Origin: Parietichytrium sp. I65-24A
Lineage: Eukaryota > Sar > Bigyra > Thraustochytrida > Thraustochytriidae
NCBI GenBank assembly: GCA_012862575.1
Contig: BLSF01000107.1
Span: 21,370-85,369 of the forward strand
DNA: 64,000 nt
Reading direction: 5' to 3'
Shown: positions 41,521 through 53,200 of the stretch, one piece after another
How positions within the stretch are numbered: the first letter of the stretch is position 1
Layout: every line of letters begins with the position of its first letter
Notes under the pieces: model-generated
Databases searched by the model: none
What the model was told of the DNA's origin: nothing
The model's input: the letters and a program-made list of their open reading frames with translations, nothing else
Made by a program: the position numbers and the translations under genes

Positions 41521-42453
41521 TCACTCGAGCCAGTCCGAGTCCGGATGAGCGTCATCGGGAAAGACTGCATGCGTCAAGAAGTGCCACAACAGTGGAGTGA
41601 TGTAAGCTCCAGCGACCACATCGTGCGTGTAGTGGTGACGACGCATGACGATTGAAATGGCTACCAAAGCAATGCAGATCCACAAGAAACACATCACAGA
41701 ATAATGTTTGAGCTCCGAGTACTCAAACACTTGGCGTCCGTACTTTGCGAAACAGAGTACAGGAGTTATCATCTGCATCATATGTCCGGAGAACATAAGG
41801 TCGCCGCAATTTTCACCTGGCTTTAGAGCAAACCTAGTCAAAAAGACCTCCTGTAGTGTCTTGGGCTGAGCGTCCGAGAAGTTGGCCAAGCAGACTTGCG
41901 TTGACCCAGGGTAGGTTGTCACGATGTAAGAGAGAAAGCGGAGTGTGTGGCCAACGCACAGCATCATCACGTACCGTAGCAGGATGTTGACCACAAAAGG
42001 TTTTTTGCAAAGCACATGCCGCGCGGAGTATCTCTGCCCTGGTTTGTGGTTGGGCCTGCGCAGTGTGAAGGCGCATATGACGGCAAGCCCGGCGCTCACC
42101 ATGTACATGGGGAAGTCGCCTACCCACCCCAGCGGATTGTCTTCCCAGTCAGGCAGAAGCTCAAATCCAAGATCTTTCAGCCGCCCCTGCTCGCCCACTT
42201 GGTACCTGTAGAACGCCAGGTTCCTGTACACCATCATCGCTCCGTAAAAGAGCACCACGGCGCACATCAGGAATGCCCTCAGCTGCTGCCGCACCAGGCG
42301 CACTTCGAGCCGCACCCTCTTCTGCACATACACGAACGCGTTGATCAGCCCGGCGTCCGCGGCGTTGTACTCCGACAGGTCGCTGAGCACGCGTGAGGCC
42401 GCAGTCCTCTCTCCGTCGCCCAGCAGCGTGCAGTCGTCCAAGTCCGGCTCCAT
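41521..42453 (-). CDS. Sphingomyelin-synthase-like PAP2_C membrane protein
   Basis: 310 residues from ATG 42453 (MEPDLDD). Six hydrophobic segments. C-terminal catalytic motifs CGDLMFSGHMMQ and HHYTHDVVAGAYIT correspond to the two conserved motifs of sphingomyelin synthase/PAP2_C proteins, with the catalytic His, His, Asp triad present. Such enzymes transfer a phospho-head group (choline, ethanolamine or inositol) from a glycerolipid to ceramide in Golgi or plasma membrane; the head group here is unknown. The frame extends 5' through an (AC)n(AG)n microsatellite that would encode HTHT/RERE. I reject that extension because the tract is a simple repeat and the ATG at 42453 begins the conserved-looking protein. 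Confidence 0.85.
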   Translation of the reverse strand: MEPDLDDCTLLGDGERTAASRVLSDLSEYNAADAGLINAFVYVQKRVRLEVRLVRQQLRAFLMCAVVLFYGAMMVYRNLAFYRYQVGEQGRLKDLGFELLPDWEDNPLGWVGDFPMYMVSAGLAVICAFTLRRPNHKPGQRYSARHVLCKKPFVVNILLRYVMMLCVGHTLRFLSYIVTTYPGSTQVCLANFSDAQPKTLQEVFLTRFALKPGENCGDLMFSGHMMQMITPVLCFAKYGRQVFEYSELKHYSVMCFLWICIALVAISIVMRRHHYTHDVVAGAYITPLLWHFLTHAVFPDDAHPDSDWLE

Positions 42454-42469
42454 CGCAGACACCCTCCTC

Positions 42470-42517
<48 letters not shown>

Positions 42518-45468
42518 CGTTTGTGAGCTTTCGTGTACGTGCGCAGGTCTCCTTGAATTTCGTTCTCGTCCAACGCCTCTTCTCTTTGCGGCGAGAGTGA
42601 CAGTGCGGCGAAGAGAGAAAAGACACGGGCACTGAGTCTATTGAGGGACGGATGGATGGTTGCAAGGGTCTAAGCAAGAGTAATCAGGACTCACAGTCAG
42701 TACTCAGTACCCAGTAGTACAGATAATGTTTGCTTCCATCCTCTATGGACAAGTATCTCCAAATGCAACGAGTCTGACGAATGCCTCGCGCGCTCGGTCG
42801 CCGCGGCGTGCTGAATGGCGCTCTGCAAAGGCCTCGAAGGATCGAAGGATGCTGTTGTCGCTGCTCTGCTTTGCTTTTCTTGTAGGCATGGTGGCGTGAG
42901 TGGCATGTGAGCGCCGGTGCTCTCCGTGACGGGGCCGCTTGAGCCGTTGAACTGGGTACGCGGCGCTGCGGCAAGCTCGCTCAAAGAGGGAGCATCAAAC
43001 CCGAGGCAGTCTTTGGAAGCTTTCTTTTCATTGACCTAAGGACCAGAGCATTCACTCGCGCATCGAATGCCCGTGTTTCGTTTGCTTCAAGTTCTCAAGC
43101 TGAAGCTTGTCTCTACGTGATGTATGTGGTATGATGTACTCTTACTCAGAGGTACTCGTACTCGCCAAAAAGGGAATAGAGGAAGGATGAACAGCTCGTT
43201 GTTGTCGTGTTGTTGTGAAAGTGGGCGGGTAACTTATTTTCATTGTTTGGATAGTTTGGATATGTTTGGATGCGAACTGTTTGGTGTGTTTGGTGTACTG
43301 AATATCAGGTACCGTTACTGGCACTCGTAGTACCCAAATTAAGTGTTTTGTATTTTGTGGCAGAACAGAGAGCTTGTTGCAGGAGCGAGCCTGAGCTGAC
43401 TTGTGGCCGATCTCGAGGAAGTCGAGTATCCAATCATCCTAAACACCTTCTTCGCTATTCTTTCCTTTCTGTTTGTTGTTATTTGTTATTGTTTTATTCC
43501 CACTTGCAGTGCCCGTCGGTCATCGAAGTTTTACTTGTCAATCTCTAAAACGCTTTGCATTGATTGCTGCTAGCTAGTACAGGCAGTAAGCATGCTTACT
43601 AGTACCGTACTTTGAGTACTTTGCACAGATTCACGGCATCACAGTAGTGAAAACGTCTATACATACATATAGCTGCGAGATCGTACTTCTTCAGCTGGCG
43701 AGTGTTACGTTATGTTACCGATACGTGAGACAGAAGGACTAAGAGCATTCCAGTTCGTTGTCAATCAAGCGTTTTCGAGTTATGTCAACTCAATGGATCA
43801 AAATTCGACAAAAGAGCTCCGCGTTTCTCAGTGTCGAGTCTCATGGAATCGTGCGCGTCCGGCGCAAAAGTAAAGAGACAGGCACTGACAGTGAGCAACT
43901 TGTTCCTTTACATTCTTTACATGTCGCGGCCAGGCAGGTTTACACAGTCTGCACGCGAATGGCAAGCGCACACGTGTGAGACTAGTTGAAACTTCGCAAC
44001 TCACAGTCAAGAAATTACTCGACAGAGCTGGAAATGGCGGCAGTTTGACGAAGCCGAGCTAGCCGAGCGCCATGACCTGTGCGTGCAGTGATTTGCAGTA
44101 CTAGTACCAGGTACTGGGCACTGGTTACCGAGTACCGTATCGATGAATGAGCAACCGTGTCTTTGCTCTTGGGTGGGTTGTCCCGTCATCTTTGCCAAAG
44201 TCGGTACCGCGGTACCGGTACTGGCGAGTGAATACCTCTCGCGCACGCCTTGGGAACTCGCTAGCACATCGCGGTGATTGCCTTTCTCCACGCAACTATC
44301 ACGGATGACGTGCCTGCAGTTCACATTGTCTCCAGTCTGAAAACGACTACCTTTGAAGCGGGGCTAGTACGTACCGTACAAGCTGTCTGTGAGGAGCATT
44401 TGATTGATTCCTGAGTTGATAGATTGAATACTCAGAAGAGCGCTCGTGATTCTCGTGATCGTCACTTTTGTGCCGCACCACGGTGGATGTCGGAAATGAA
44501 AAGTGACTGTGCCATGGTATGCTGTAATCATCTGTAACCCTTCGAAAGCAGTAAGTCTGTGAGTCACGGTGCCGTGTAAACAACGACGCCCAGACACAAC
44601 CCCCTCTCCCCCCACAAAAAAGGTCCAGCTGGACTTTTCGCAGTCGAGGCAAAATTTGTACGAACAGCTTTGCTCGCCCATCTCACATCTCACATCCCAG
44701 TACCTTGGGCCTTGGTTTACATGCTGTGAGCAGCTTTTTCACAGTCAGATCCAAGTCCAAAACCAAAAACATTTTAACTAAACAAAAACATCGCTCACGT
44801 GAAGAAGAAAAGTCATCCATCGATCGACGATTTTAGAAAAGAAAGAAAGAACGAGTGAATGAATGAATGAATGAATGAACTGAAAGGTGCAGGGTGAAGG
44901 GTGTGTACTTGCTGCGCCACTATCTCATCTACCAGAAACACATAACTCTCACCTCGTACTGTCTGGGGAGTCCTATCGGTAGGCCTACTATCGCAGTGGG
45001 AGTGCCTTAGTAGCACTTCTTTATCCCCTGCTACCCCTCTCCGTTTTGTGCGGGAAGGTACAGTACGAGTAGTGAGTACTATCTCCCGGTTAACCAGTAC
45101 TCTAATGCCGTGGGGAGGGGAGGGGAACTACCGCGGCGGGTAGTTGGCGCTGTAGAGAGCAGCGCCTCTCTCTCACACACACTGTGACTCACAGTGAGAC
45201 GCTATCTGAACATATCTGAAATGTCTGACCACAAAAGTTGATTGAGAGTGAAACAAACAAAAAGAGCACAAACTGTGCAGCTGTAGTACAAGTGGCACAG
45301 TTCCCATACTGGAGTCGGGAAGTTGACGAAGTGACAAGCTGTCGAGGCTGCGAGGAGCGCGGCGAGGTCAGTGCCCAGCTTGAGTACCCGAGCAGAGCGC
45401 GGTCCATTCTTCCTTAAAGGCAAAGGCAGGTGCAGTGTTTGGTGCAGTACTTTGGGCAGGAAGCAAAG
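42454..45468. other. 3-kb intergenic region with GTACCGGTAC-like palindromes
   Basis: No gene recognised on either strand. It contains clusters of GTAC/GGTACC/ACCGGT palindromes (about 43590-43625, 44095-44140, 44200-44225) and a GAAT repeat (44856-44880). Confidence 0.6.
42466..42518. repeat. (CT)n(GT)n compound microsatellite in the 5' leader
   Basis: CTCTCT run followed directly by a TGTGTG run, 13-65 bases upstream of the PAP2_C start codon on the minus strand. Probably in the 5' UTR or core promoter. Confidence 0.95.
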
Positions 45469-47664
45469 ATGTTGGAAACAAAGGTGAGACGCAAGCTAAA
45501 TTGGAAGCCACTTGTTTTTGCCACCTTTGGCATCGGCGGTATCGTGGCGCTCTTCTGGATATCAGCTACTCTTCTCGATACCTTCGCACAGCCAGAAGAA
45601 GAAGGAAAAAAGACATGGAAAAGTATAACGGTGCCTTCCGTGTTTACCACAGACGCAACAAGCTTTGTGGGTTGTCACGCCACAAACAGCAGCTCCGACG
45701 AATCATACTGCACGATTTCGAACGGCGAGACGTATTCTATTGCGCTTTGCTCGTTAAACTTTCCCAATGATTTGAGCTGCAAGAATGTCATGGAAGGCAA
45801 TGGCGTCGTGATAAATCAAGATTTTTACGTCACGAAAGACAACAAGTATGCGCTTGTTCTCGTGCTCGTGGACAGCGTGATCAACGCTCTCGCGAAGATC
45901 AACTTGGAGTCGGGTGAGGTCGAGTACCTCAAGTACGGTCTTACTAGCTTTACCGCTAGCGACGATTACATCTGCACCTCCAGAAGAAGCGGGGAGATTA
46001 CGGAGGAAATACAGTGCGCCTCTTGGAGCGGCATTGCTTCCAACGAAAATCTGCTCAACGGAACGTTGAACACTGTTCAACACTTGGGATCGGCGCAAAA
46101 TTCCCAGCTCGGGTGGAAGTTTAATTCTGCTGGATCCCGTTTGTACATAGTTGCTCTCAACGGCATTTGGGCGTTTGATACCTCCGAAGGCAAGTTCAAC
46201 GCAACAAGTGGCTTGCTCCCCGACACAGTGAATTCTCCAGCGATCTTTACTGGTATAGATGACTCAGGCTCTCGCATCCTCGTCTCTGGAAGTTACAATA
46301 ACTTTGTTGTCGATTTCGATGAAGTGGCAAAAGATTTTAATGTCTCATGGAGTCATCGTGTCGACCAGGGTCGCGCTTATTTGAGTCACTTCGCTGTCGG
46401 TGATGCGATCTACTTGTCCCGAAGTGATGATTATGCGGACGTCTTCTCCATGAGCGAGGCTGGCCCCTCTTTGGAGTCCCGTACTGGCGACTTTGCTGGC
46501 TTCGTGGGAGTGTTCAAGTCCCGATACATTGTGTCGCTCGTTTCGCAAGCTCAGCTAATTTTGGACATTGAGACTGCTGAGTCCATGGTGGTGACGATGG
46601 AGCAAACTCCTAGGCTATTTTCCTCAGATGAGGATATGTACTTCCTCTCCAGCAGCGAGACGATGTACATTTCCTCTGTGGGGCAGATTAACTTACCGCG
46701 TCCATTCCAGGTTTACGAACTGGATACCCTGAACCTCGTTCGGAGCCCATTGGTATCGTACCCAGACCTGATCTCGCCGTTCAACACGGTGGTTCAATCG
46801 CAGAAAATGGACAAAGAGGACAACATACTACGCGCGACCAGCGATGAGTTCTTTGTGTTCACCTCCATCATTGACAGTGAGCGTATCGAAGCCATTGGAC
46901 CTTTTGCTCACAATATGAGCACCACTGGATATTTAGATGCCTTCACCTTCGACAAGGCCAATCAGAAGGTCTATATTGCAACGATTGGCCATCGAGTGAG
47001 CGGCGGGACCAACATCAATGGCCTCTCAATGCAGGTCTACGACGTTGCGACCAAAGCTTTGATCGATGATGACTTCATGGACCTAGAATCGACCAACTCT
47101 TACATGAGACTCTCCCAAATTGATATTGGTGTTGTGCGTCTCTTCTATATCCCAGAGAAGTTTGATCGGCTCATGGAACAAGTCATTGACTATAAAGCAA
47201 AGACATTCAACACCCCATCGACTATTCCCGATACCTATCCTGGGCATTTTCTCGACCATGTGGTGCCCTGCGACGACTTTGTCGGATTCTCTTTGCGGTC
47301 GGACGTTGTTGGTGTACTTGAGGAAAATAAGGTGGTGCCTTTCGATACGGAGCAGGTCTCGCTCGACGTAGTGCGTGGGTTGCCAATCTGCCAAAAAGGT
47401 GACAAGGTGGCCGTCACAGGTAAAGCACACAATACTCCCGAAAATCCCGATACAGACAAATTGTGCAAGTCGATCTTTGTCTTGTCAAGAAATACCTCAG
47501 CGCTGGAGTTGGACTACCCGGCATATGGTTATTGCGGTGACAATGATCTGTCAAGTTACCGGGCCCCTCGCGTCATCAATAATGTGGTGTACTTGATGGA
47601 AGCATCTTCGTCAGATGTCACCATTTATAGCTATGATCTCTCTCAAGGCGCGCCGGAGAAATAA
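45469..47664 (+). CDS. Single-pass membrane protein with large extracytoplasmic domain, unknown function
   Basis: 731 residues from ATG 45469. A short basic N-terminus (METKVRRKLNWK-like) precedes one membrane helix (about residues 18-40, FATFGIGGIVALFWISATLL), giving a type II signal-anchor topology. The remaining ~690 residues have many N-glycosylation sequons (NATS, NVSW, NGTL, NTSA, NMST) and repeated short strand-like segments such as GWKFNSAGSRLYIVALNGIWAFDT, which resembles WD/PQQ-type beta-propeller blades. Propeller assignment is inference from pattern, not a family match. No transport or catalytic motif seen. Confidence 0.75.
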   Translation: MLETKVRRKLNWKPLVFATFGIGGIVALFWISATLLDTFAQPEEEGKKTWKSITVPSVFTTDATSFVGCHATNSSSDESYCTISNGETYSIALCSLNFPNDLSCKNVMEGNGVVINQDFYVTKDNKYALVLVLVDSVINALAKINLESGEVEYLKYGLTSFTASDDYICTSRRSGEITEEIQCASWSGIASNENLLNGTLNTVQHLGSAQNSQLGWKFNSAGSRLYIVALNGIWAFDTSEGKFNATSGLLPDTVNSPAIFTGIDDSGSRILVSGSYNNFVVDFDEVAKDFNVSWSHRVDQGRAYLSHFAVGDAIYLSRSDDYADVFSMSEAGPSLESRTGDFAGFVGVFKSRYIVSLVSQAQLILDIETAESMVVTMEQTPRLFSSDEDMYFLSSSETMYISSVGQINLPRPFQVYELDTLNLVRSPLVSYPDLISPFNTVVQSQKMDKEDNILRATSDEFFVFTSIIDSERIEAIGPFAHNMSTTGYLDAFTFDKANQKVYIATIGHRVSGGTNINGLSMQVYDVATKALIDDDFMDLESTNSYMRLSQIDIGVVRLFYIPEKFDRLMEQVIDYKAKTFNTPSTIPDTYPGHFLDHVVPCDDFVGFSLRSDVVGVLEENKVVPFDTEQVSLDVVRGLPICQKGDKVAVTGKAHNTPENPDTDKLCKSIFVLSRNTSALELDYPAYGYCGDNDLSSYRAPRVINNVVYLMEASSSDVTIYSYDLSQGAPEK

Positions 47665-50227
47665 AAAAATGTGCTTCACGACGTGTCCAAGCCCGTGTGT
47701 CTTCGTAGGCTGGTGCGCATTCTGCCCTCCTGCGCTGCTGCTCAACGAAGCAATCTTCCGCGTCGCATTCCAAATCTTCATCTCCAATAAAAGATAACAG
47801 AGAAAAATGTGTCCCCTTCTTCCATGTGATCTATAGAAATCTTAAGAGTTGGAGTTTATGAGCACTACTACCGGGACGTGGAGCTGCCTACCAGTAAAAC
47901 AAAACGCCGTCCCCAATGCCTCGCTTCAGTTGCGAACCTCTAACCTGGACGTTGCAGATGAATTAGGTTCGACAAACACCACACTCGGAGTCGTTGCCAG
48001 TGTAACCGGCCCTGGACAAACTTCTTCATCTTCGTGTCTTTGCACCTCAAACAAACCAAAAGCCAGTCTGCTTACACTGTATTTGGTCGACGAGTGAGTC
48101 GAGTAAGCCTGAAATACGAACGAAGACCCGTGACGGGCACTTTGGGCTTGTGCATTTTGGTTGGATCGACATTGGATGCACAGCCCGGTCCCGCGTGTAT
48201 GGCACCATGAGGTCCGTATGCCCATGTCGCACAGCATACGCAGCCCGCTTGTACAAGGCCAGGTGTAGGCATTCTGAAGACGATTCGAAGCCGCGTTTTA
48301 CTGTGTTTTACTGCTAAAATCTAAGGTGGCCCAGCCAATCATGGCCATTAAGTCCGGTGTGCACACGAGTATCATGATGGGAAGAAAGCGCTTCGTCACG
48401 CTCGAGAACCCAACACCCGCGCGAAATGACGATTTCAACTGCGAATTGTGCGCTGTTCGGGCGCTCCTCATACCCATCCATCACCTGACAGATTTCTTTA
48501 CTAGTGTCTAAAATTCTGGGCCAGAAGATGCCAGAAGGAATGGCTTCGCCTTGGTGACACCAGCCGATGGCGGCAGACTGGCAGAGTCAGTGGCGACTGC
48601 AGCGGACTTGCTTTTTCGGAGCCCGTTTGGAACCCAGCGGCAGTGGCGTTCGTTTATTTGCACTAAGCTTAACCCAAGTCGAAGCCTCCTTTCGTCATCG
48701 CTGGCCCCGAGAATCACACCTTCAACAGAATTCAGAATCCAGATGTGCCGCGAAGCCACGCCGCTGGGACAAGAAAGATCAAGAAAGCTCCCTTCGGACG
48801 GAGACGAGAGCGATGCATGCACTCCGCACTGATGCTTTGACTCACAGCGCTCACAGAGCTCACAGCCGAGAAACATTATCGCTAAGGAACGCGCGAGACC
48901 CAAGTTCCATCCTCGAGCTCGTCCGGAAGATACGAAATTTCCTGTCATTTCTAATTCCAAAACCAAAATAAACCATTCCATTCTTCCGCGTCTTGGAATC
49001 ATCGCGTTTTCTTTTCGAATTTTCATCCATTCAACAATCGAGATGAACGATCGATTCAACCTTTTCCCACACGCCAATTCACTCTTTACTAGTTGGGGAT
49101 AGTTGGAGCTACTCGGAGATTCGGCCTTCGATTGCGAAGAGGTGTGCGTCACTAGCTATGGTTATCCGCTAACAACAACTACGGTATCTGCACATGAGCT
49201 ACTCGATTAGTCCGCTCGCTAAGCGCGCTATAGGGCTCAGAGTTCAGGCCAGGCCCCGAGGGTTTACCGGGAGCTAGTAGTTGTGGTAGCGTAGTGTGAA
49301 GTGCTGTTGGTCTGTCCCGACAGGGCGGAGAGAAAATTTGCCTTTCCGCCGATGGATGATTTATCAGAATTCAGAATTCAGAAGTTGGTACACGTACTCA
49401 GAACTCGAGTACAAGTCGTTCGTCCTTCCTACTCCTTTCGTTCAGGGTTTGTTGGATGGTTTCCACGTACCCAGATCATCTGAATTCTGAATTCTGAATT
49501 CTGAATTCTGAATTCTGAATTCTGAATTTAGAACTCAGAAATATCATTTCACGTATCGCGGTAAGCTGATAGAAGCTTGCCATTCCGTCACAGTCGACGC
49601 TTGAGGTTGTTTGTCATTGCTGCGAGATATTTGGCCACGCTCTCCAAGTTGAACGGCGGGCCTTGACTGTATAGCACATGCACACACTCGGCGCTGCTCT
49701 GCTGGTGTGGGAGGGATTTATGTGTCAAATTATATGCGATTTGTCACCGGTTTCGGGTCGATGGAGCCCGAGGCGGGCCAATGACGACTCTCTGTGTCTG
49801 ATCATCATCATGATGACCAGAGTCAGGCTGTTCCGTTCTGCTCTGGCCGGAGGCAGTGAACGTTGGCAATAATTTACCTGAGTGTTTGCAACAAGTTGAT
49901 TGATATACTAAACAGCGACTTCGTACACGCATCGCAGCTCAGTTCAACAAAGTGGCGACATCAATCCATTGCCAATCCAAGCATTTTCTCGAGTGGCAAT
50001 GAGAGTACTCGTGTACTGCTCACACAGGCAGTACCGTGTACTTTTACCACACTGAGGGGAAATGAACGAAAATTTACTGTTGCAAAAACAAACAGACCCC
50101 AAACTAGGCCGCAGGCAACAGACAGCTTTTGAGCCCTTGTGCCGCTCTGGACAAAAGGACAGGAGAAAGGAAAAGAGACAAGCCTCAAAGACTGCGTGGC
50201 CACAGGTGCTGCGAACTCGGCAAGAAA
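47665..50227. other. Intergenic region with CTGAATT repeats and hairpin potential
   Basis: No convincing gene. A CTGAATT run at about 49484-49530 and an inverted AATTCAGAATTCAG segment at 49366-49381 could pair. A minus-strand open stretch at 48508-49152 lacks protein-like character. Confidence 0.5.
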
Positions 50228-53200
50228 ATGATTGCGGGCGGGACGAGCGAAGGTGGAGATGCCAAAAAGAAGGAGGAAAGCCCCTCCGAGGGACCTGCTG
50301 CAAGTATCCCTGCAGCAGAGCAGGAGCGCCTTGTGAGACTATTGGCAGGCCGCGTCAAGCAACACATTGAGCGAAACGGAGCCGAGGCAGCGCACATGGA
50401 AAGGTACACGTTCAAACTCACCCAAGCTGACATCGAGCTCCTGACCCAAGCATTCGGGCCAAACTTGGAGAACGCCCCAGAGGTGATGATCTCCAACATT
50501 CAGGAAACTCGGAATCTAATGTCCGCATTGGAGCTCGCCAAGGTGACGCTCAAGACCAGAAATGAGCACTGGCCAGTGAACATTTCTTTTCAGGACCTCA
50601 CTTACACCGTGAGGGTTCCTCGCTCTGCACTTAGCGCGGAGACTGTAGGGACAAAGATTCTGGGCTTGGGGAAACCAATTATGAAGCTCCTCAGCGGGTG
50701 CAAGTCCACGACCGAGGACGTCGACATTTTAAAAGGCGTAAGCGGGGTATTCCGATCAGGTGTCCCCACGCTACTTCTGGGCCCCCCCGGCTGTGGAGTC
50801 ACCACATTGTTTAAGGCATTGGGAGACCGGTTGAAAAAGTCAAACAAGCACAAATTATCCGGGAAGGTGTTTTACTCTGGGTACACCCCAAAGGAGCTGG
50901 CAGTTCGAAAACTCTCCAACTATGTGGACCAGATCGACAACCACTACCCGCTTCTCACGGTGCAAGAGACGGTGGACTTTGCGTTCAATTGCCTTCACAA
51001 CCTAGAGGAGGAGGAATCTCTGTACATGAATCCCGATGCTACCGAGGAGGAGATCGAAATGTCCAAGGAGAGCTTCCGTAACTACCCGAACTTTATCATC
51101 CAAACCCTTGGGCTTGCAAACTGCAGGAATACAATCATCGGGAATGCTTTGCTGCGCGGGGTGTCCGGGGGCGAGCGAAGGCGCGTGACAATTGCTGAGA
51201 TGATGGCTGGCCGCCGCCCTTTCACCATGTACGACCAAATTTCTACCGGACTTGACAGTGCCGCAACTTTTGACATCGTTAAAAATATCTGCGACGTGGC
51301 GCGGATTCTTGACTTGACTTCGTTGGTGTCGCTTTTGCAGCCTCCGCCAGAGGTTTACAATCTATTCGACGAGATTCTCATCTTGGCGGACGGGCGGGTG
51401 GTATTCCACGGCGCAAGAGAAAACGTTCTCCCGTACTTTGAATCAATTGGCTTTCGCTGCCCGGAGGACAAGGACATTGCCGACTTTATCCAGGAGGTAA
51501 CAACCGACATGCGTAGTAAATTCGCATTCCGCAATGACTTCCCAGCCAGCGAGCTCGAGATGGCCAAAGCTTGGGAGGCTTCTCCGTACTCTCAGCCCAA
51601 GAGGGACGAAATTTTGGAGTTCGCCACCGCAGAGAACAAGCTCGACAGTCCTCTGCGGGAACACTTGTACAGCAAGGGTTCAAGGATCTACGCCCAGAGC
51701 TTTTTCGACGAATTTAAACTTGTTTTCTCGAGGCAAGCCAAGCTTGCATTTCGCGACATTGCCTTTGTGAATGCGAGGTTGGTTCAGGCTGTTGTCATGG
51801 GGGTCGTAATCGGCACTGTTTACCTCAATCTTACGGCCGAAATCTACGGTGACTTTGGGGCCGTGACGCAAAGGTACGGGCTCTTGTTCGCGACGCTCAT
51901 GCAAGCGGCGGTGACCGGAATCGGTGGAATACCTTTGGTAGTAGAACAGCGCCCAGTTTACTACAAGCAGGATGAATCACATTTCTATCGGACCGTCAGT
52001 TATGTGGTATCGGAAATGATTGTATCCCTACCAGTATCCATTGTGGAGTGCTTTGTGCTTGCTGTCCTCATTTTCTTCCCGTCGCAAATTGTTCCCACAA
52101 ATCACAGCGACATTGCCGCTCAGTTTTTCATCTTTTTCGCGTACTTGCTGATGCTCAATATCTCTTTCGCGGCCTATTTAAGGTCGGTCGCTACCATAGC
52201 GCCATCGAGCTCCATTGCTCAGCCAATAGCCGGAGTCAGCGTGGCATTCTGCGTGGTGTTTAGCGGCTTTGTGGTCACCCCAGGCAATATCCCCCCGTGG
52301 TTTATATGGATCTACTGGATGACTCCAATTTCCTGGGCGATGCGGGCCATGGCAATTTCAGCCTTTTCCTCCTGGGACGAAGACACCGAGTTATTCGCGC
52401 TGGATGCCTTTCAATTTCAGACGAGTACAGGCTACATCTGGGGAGCATGCATTTTATTGATGGGCTACCTCCTGCTCAACATGGTGGTTTCATATCTTGG
52501 ATACAAATATTTGAGGATTGAGAAAACCCCACCGCAGCGGAGCAACATCATTGAACCAGAAGAAGATGAGGAGGTCAATGCGGCCCTCAACCACCTGGTG
52601 GAGAGTCGGAAGAAAGGCCGCGATGAATCTTCGATGGTGACGGACCTTAACGGGGATAGCACGCCTCCAGATGCAGAGGTGAGCAAGTTGGAAGGCCATG
52701 CCAGACCAGTCAACCTTGCTTTCCGAAACTTGTGGTACACGGTGCCAAACCCAGGGAACAAAAAGGAGACCATTGATCTTTTGAAAGGAGTGACCGGGTA
52801 CGCTCAAGCAGGCACGATGACAGCGTTAATGGGAAGCTCTGGCGCGGGGAAAACCACTTTGATGTAAGTTTTCTTGTGAGGCTTGTGAGGAAGGAATTGC
52901 TATTCTGGCTGCGCTTCCTCCTCTGTTGTTCGTTTGTTTTTGTGGAAGATAGAAAGGGGGCTCTGACCGTGTCTTCTTTTGTAACATCGGCCGTGATTTT
53001 TACGGCTGTCTTGGCTTGAATCGCTTTGCATAAATGCTGTGACTGGAACGCAAAATACTCAGGGATGTTATCGCTGGCCGAAAAACTGGAGGAGAGATAA
53101 AAGGGGAGATACTCGTGAACGGCAGACCAAAGGAGCCGATTTCGTTTGCAAGAATCACTGGTTATGTCGAGCAGATGGATATTCACTCCCCGCGCCAGCG

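Noticed and set aside
42454-42573. N-terminal extension of the PAP2_C protein encoding HTHT and RERE runs
   Set aside because: It is a translated dinucleotide microsatellite upstream of a good ATG.
48508-49152. Minus-strand open stretch of 214 codons
   Set aside because: Biased composition, no recognisable motif and no clear start context; a chance frame is more likely.
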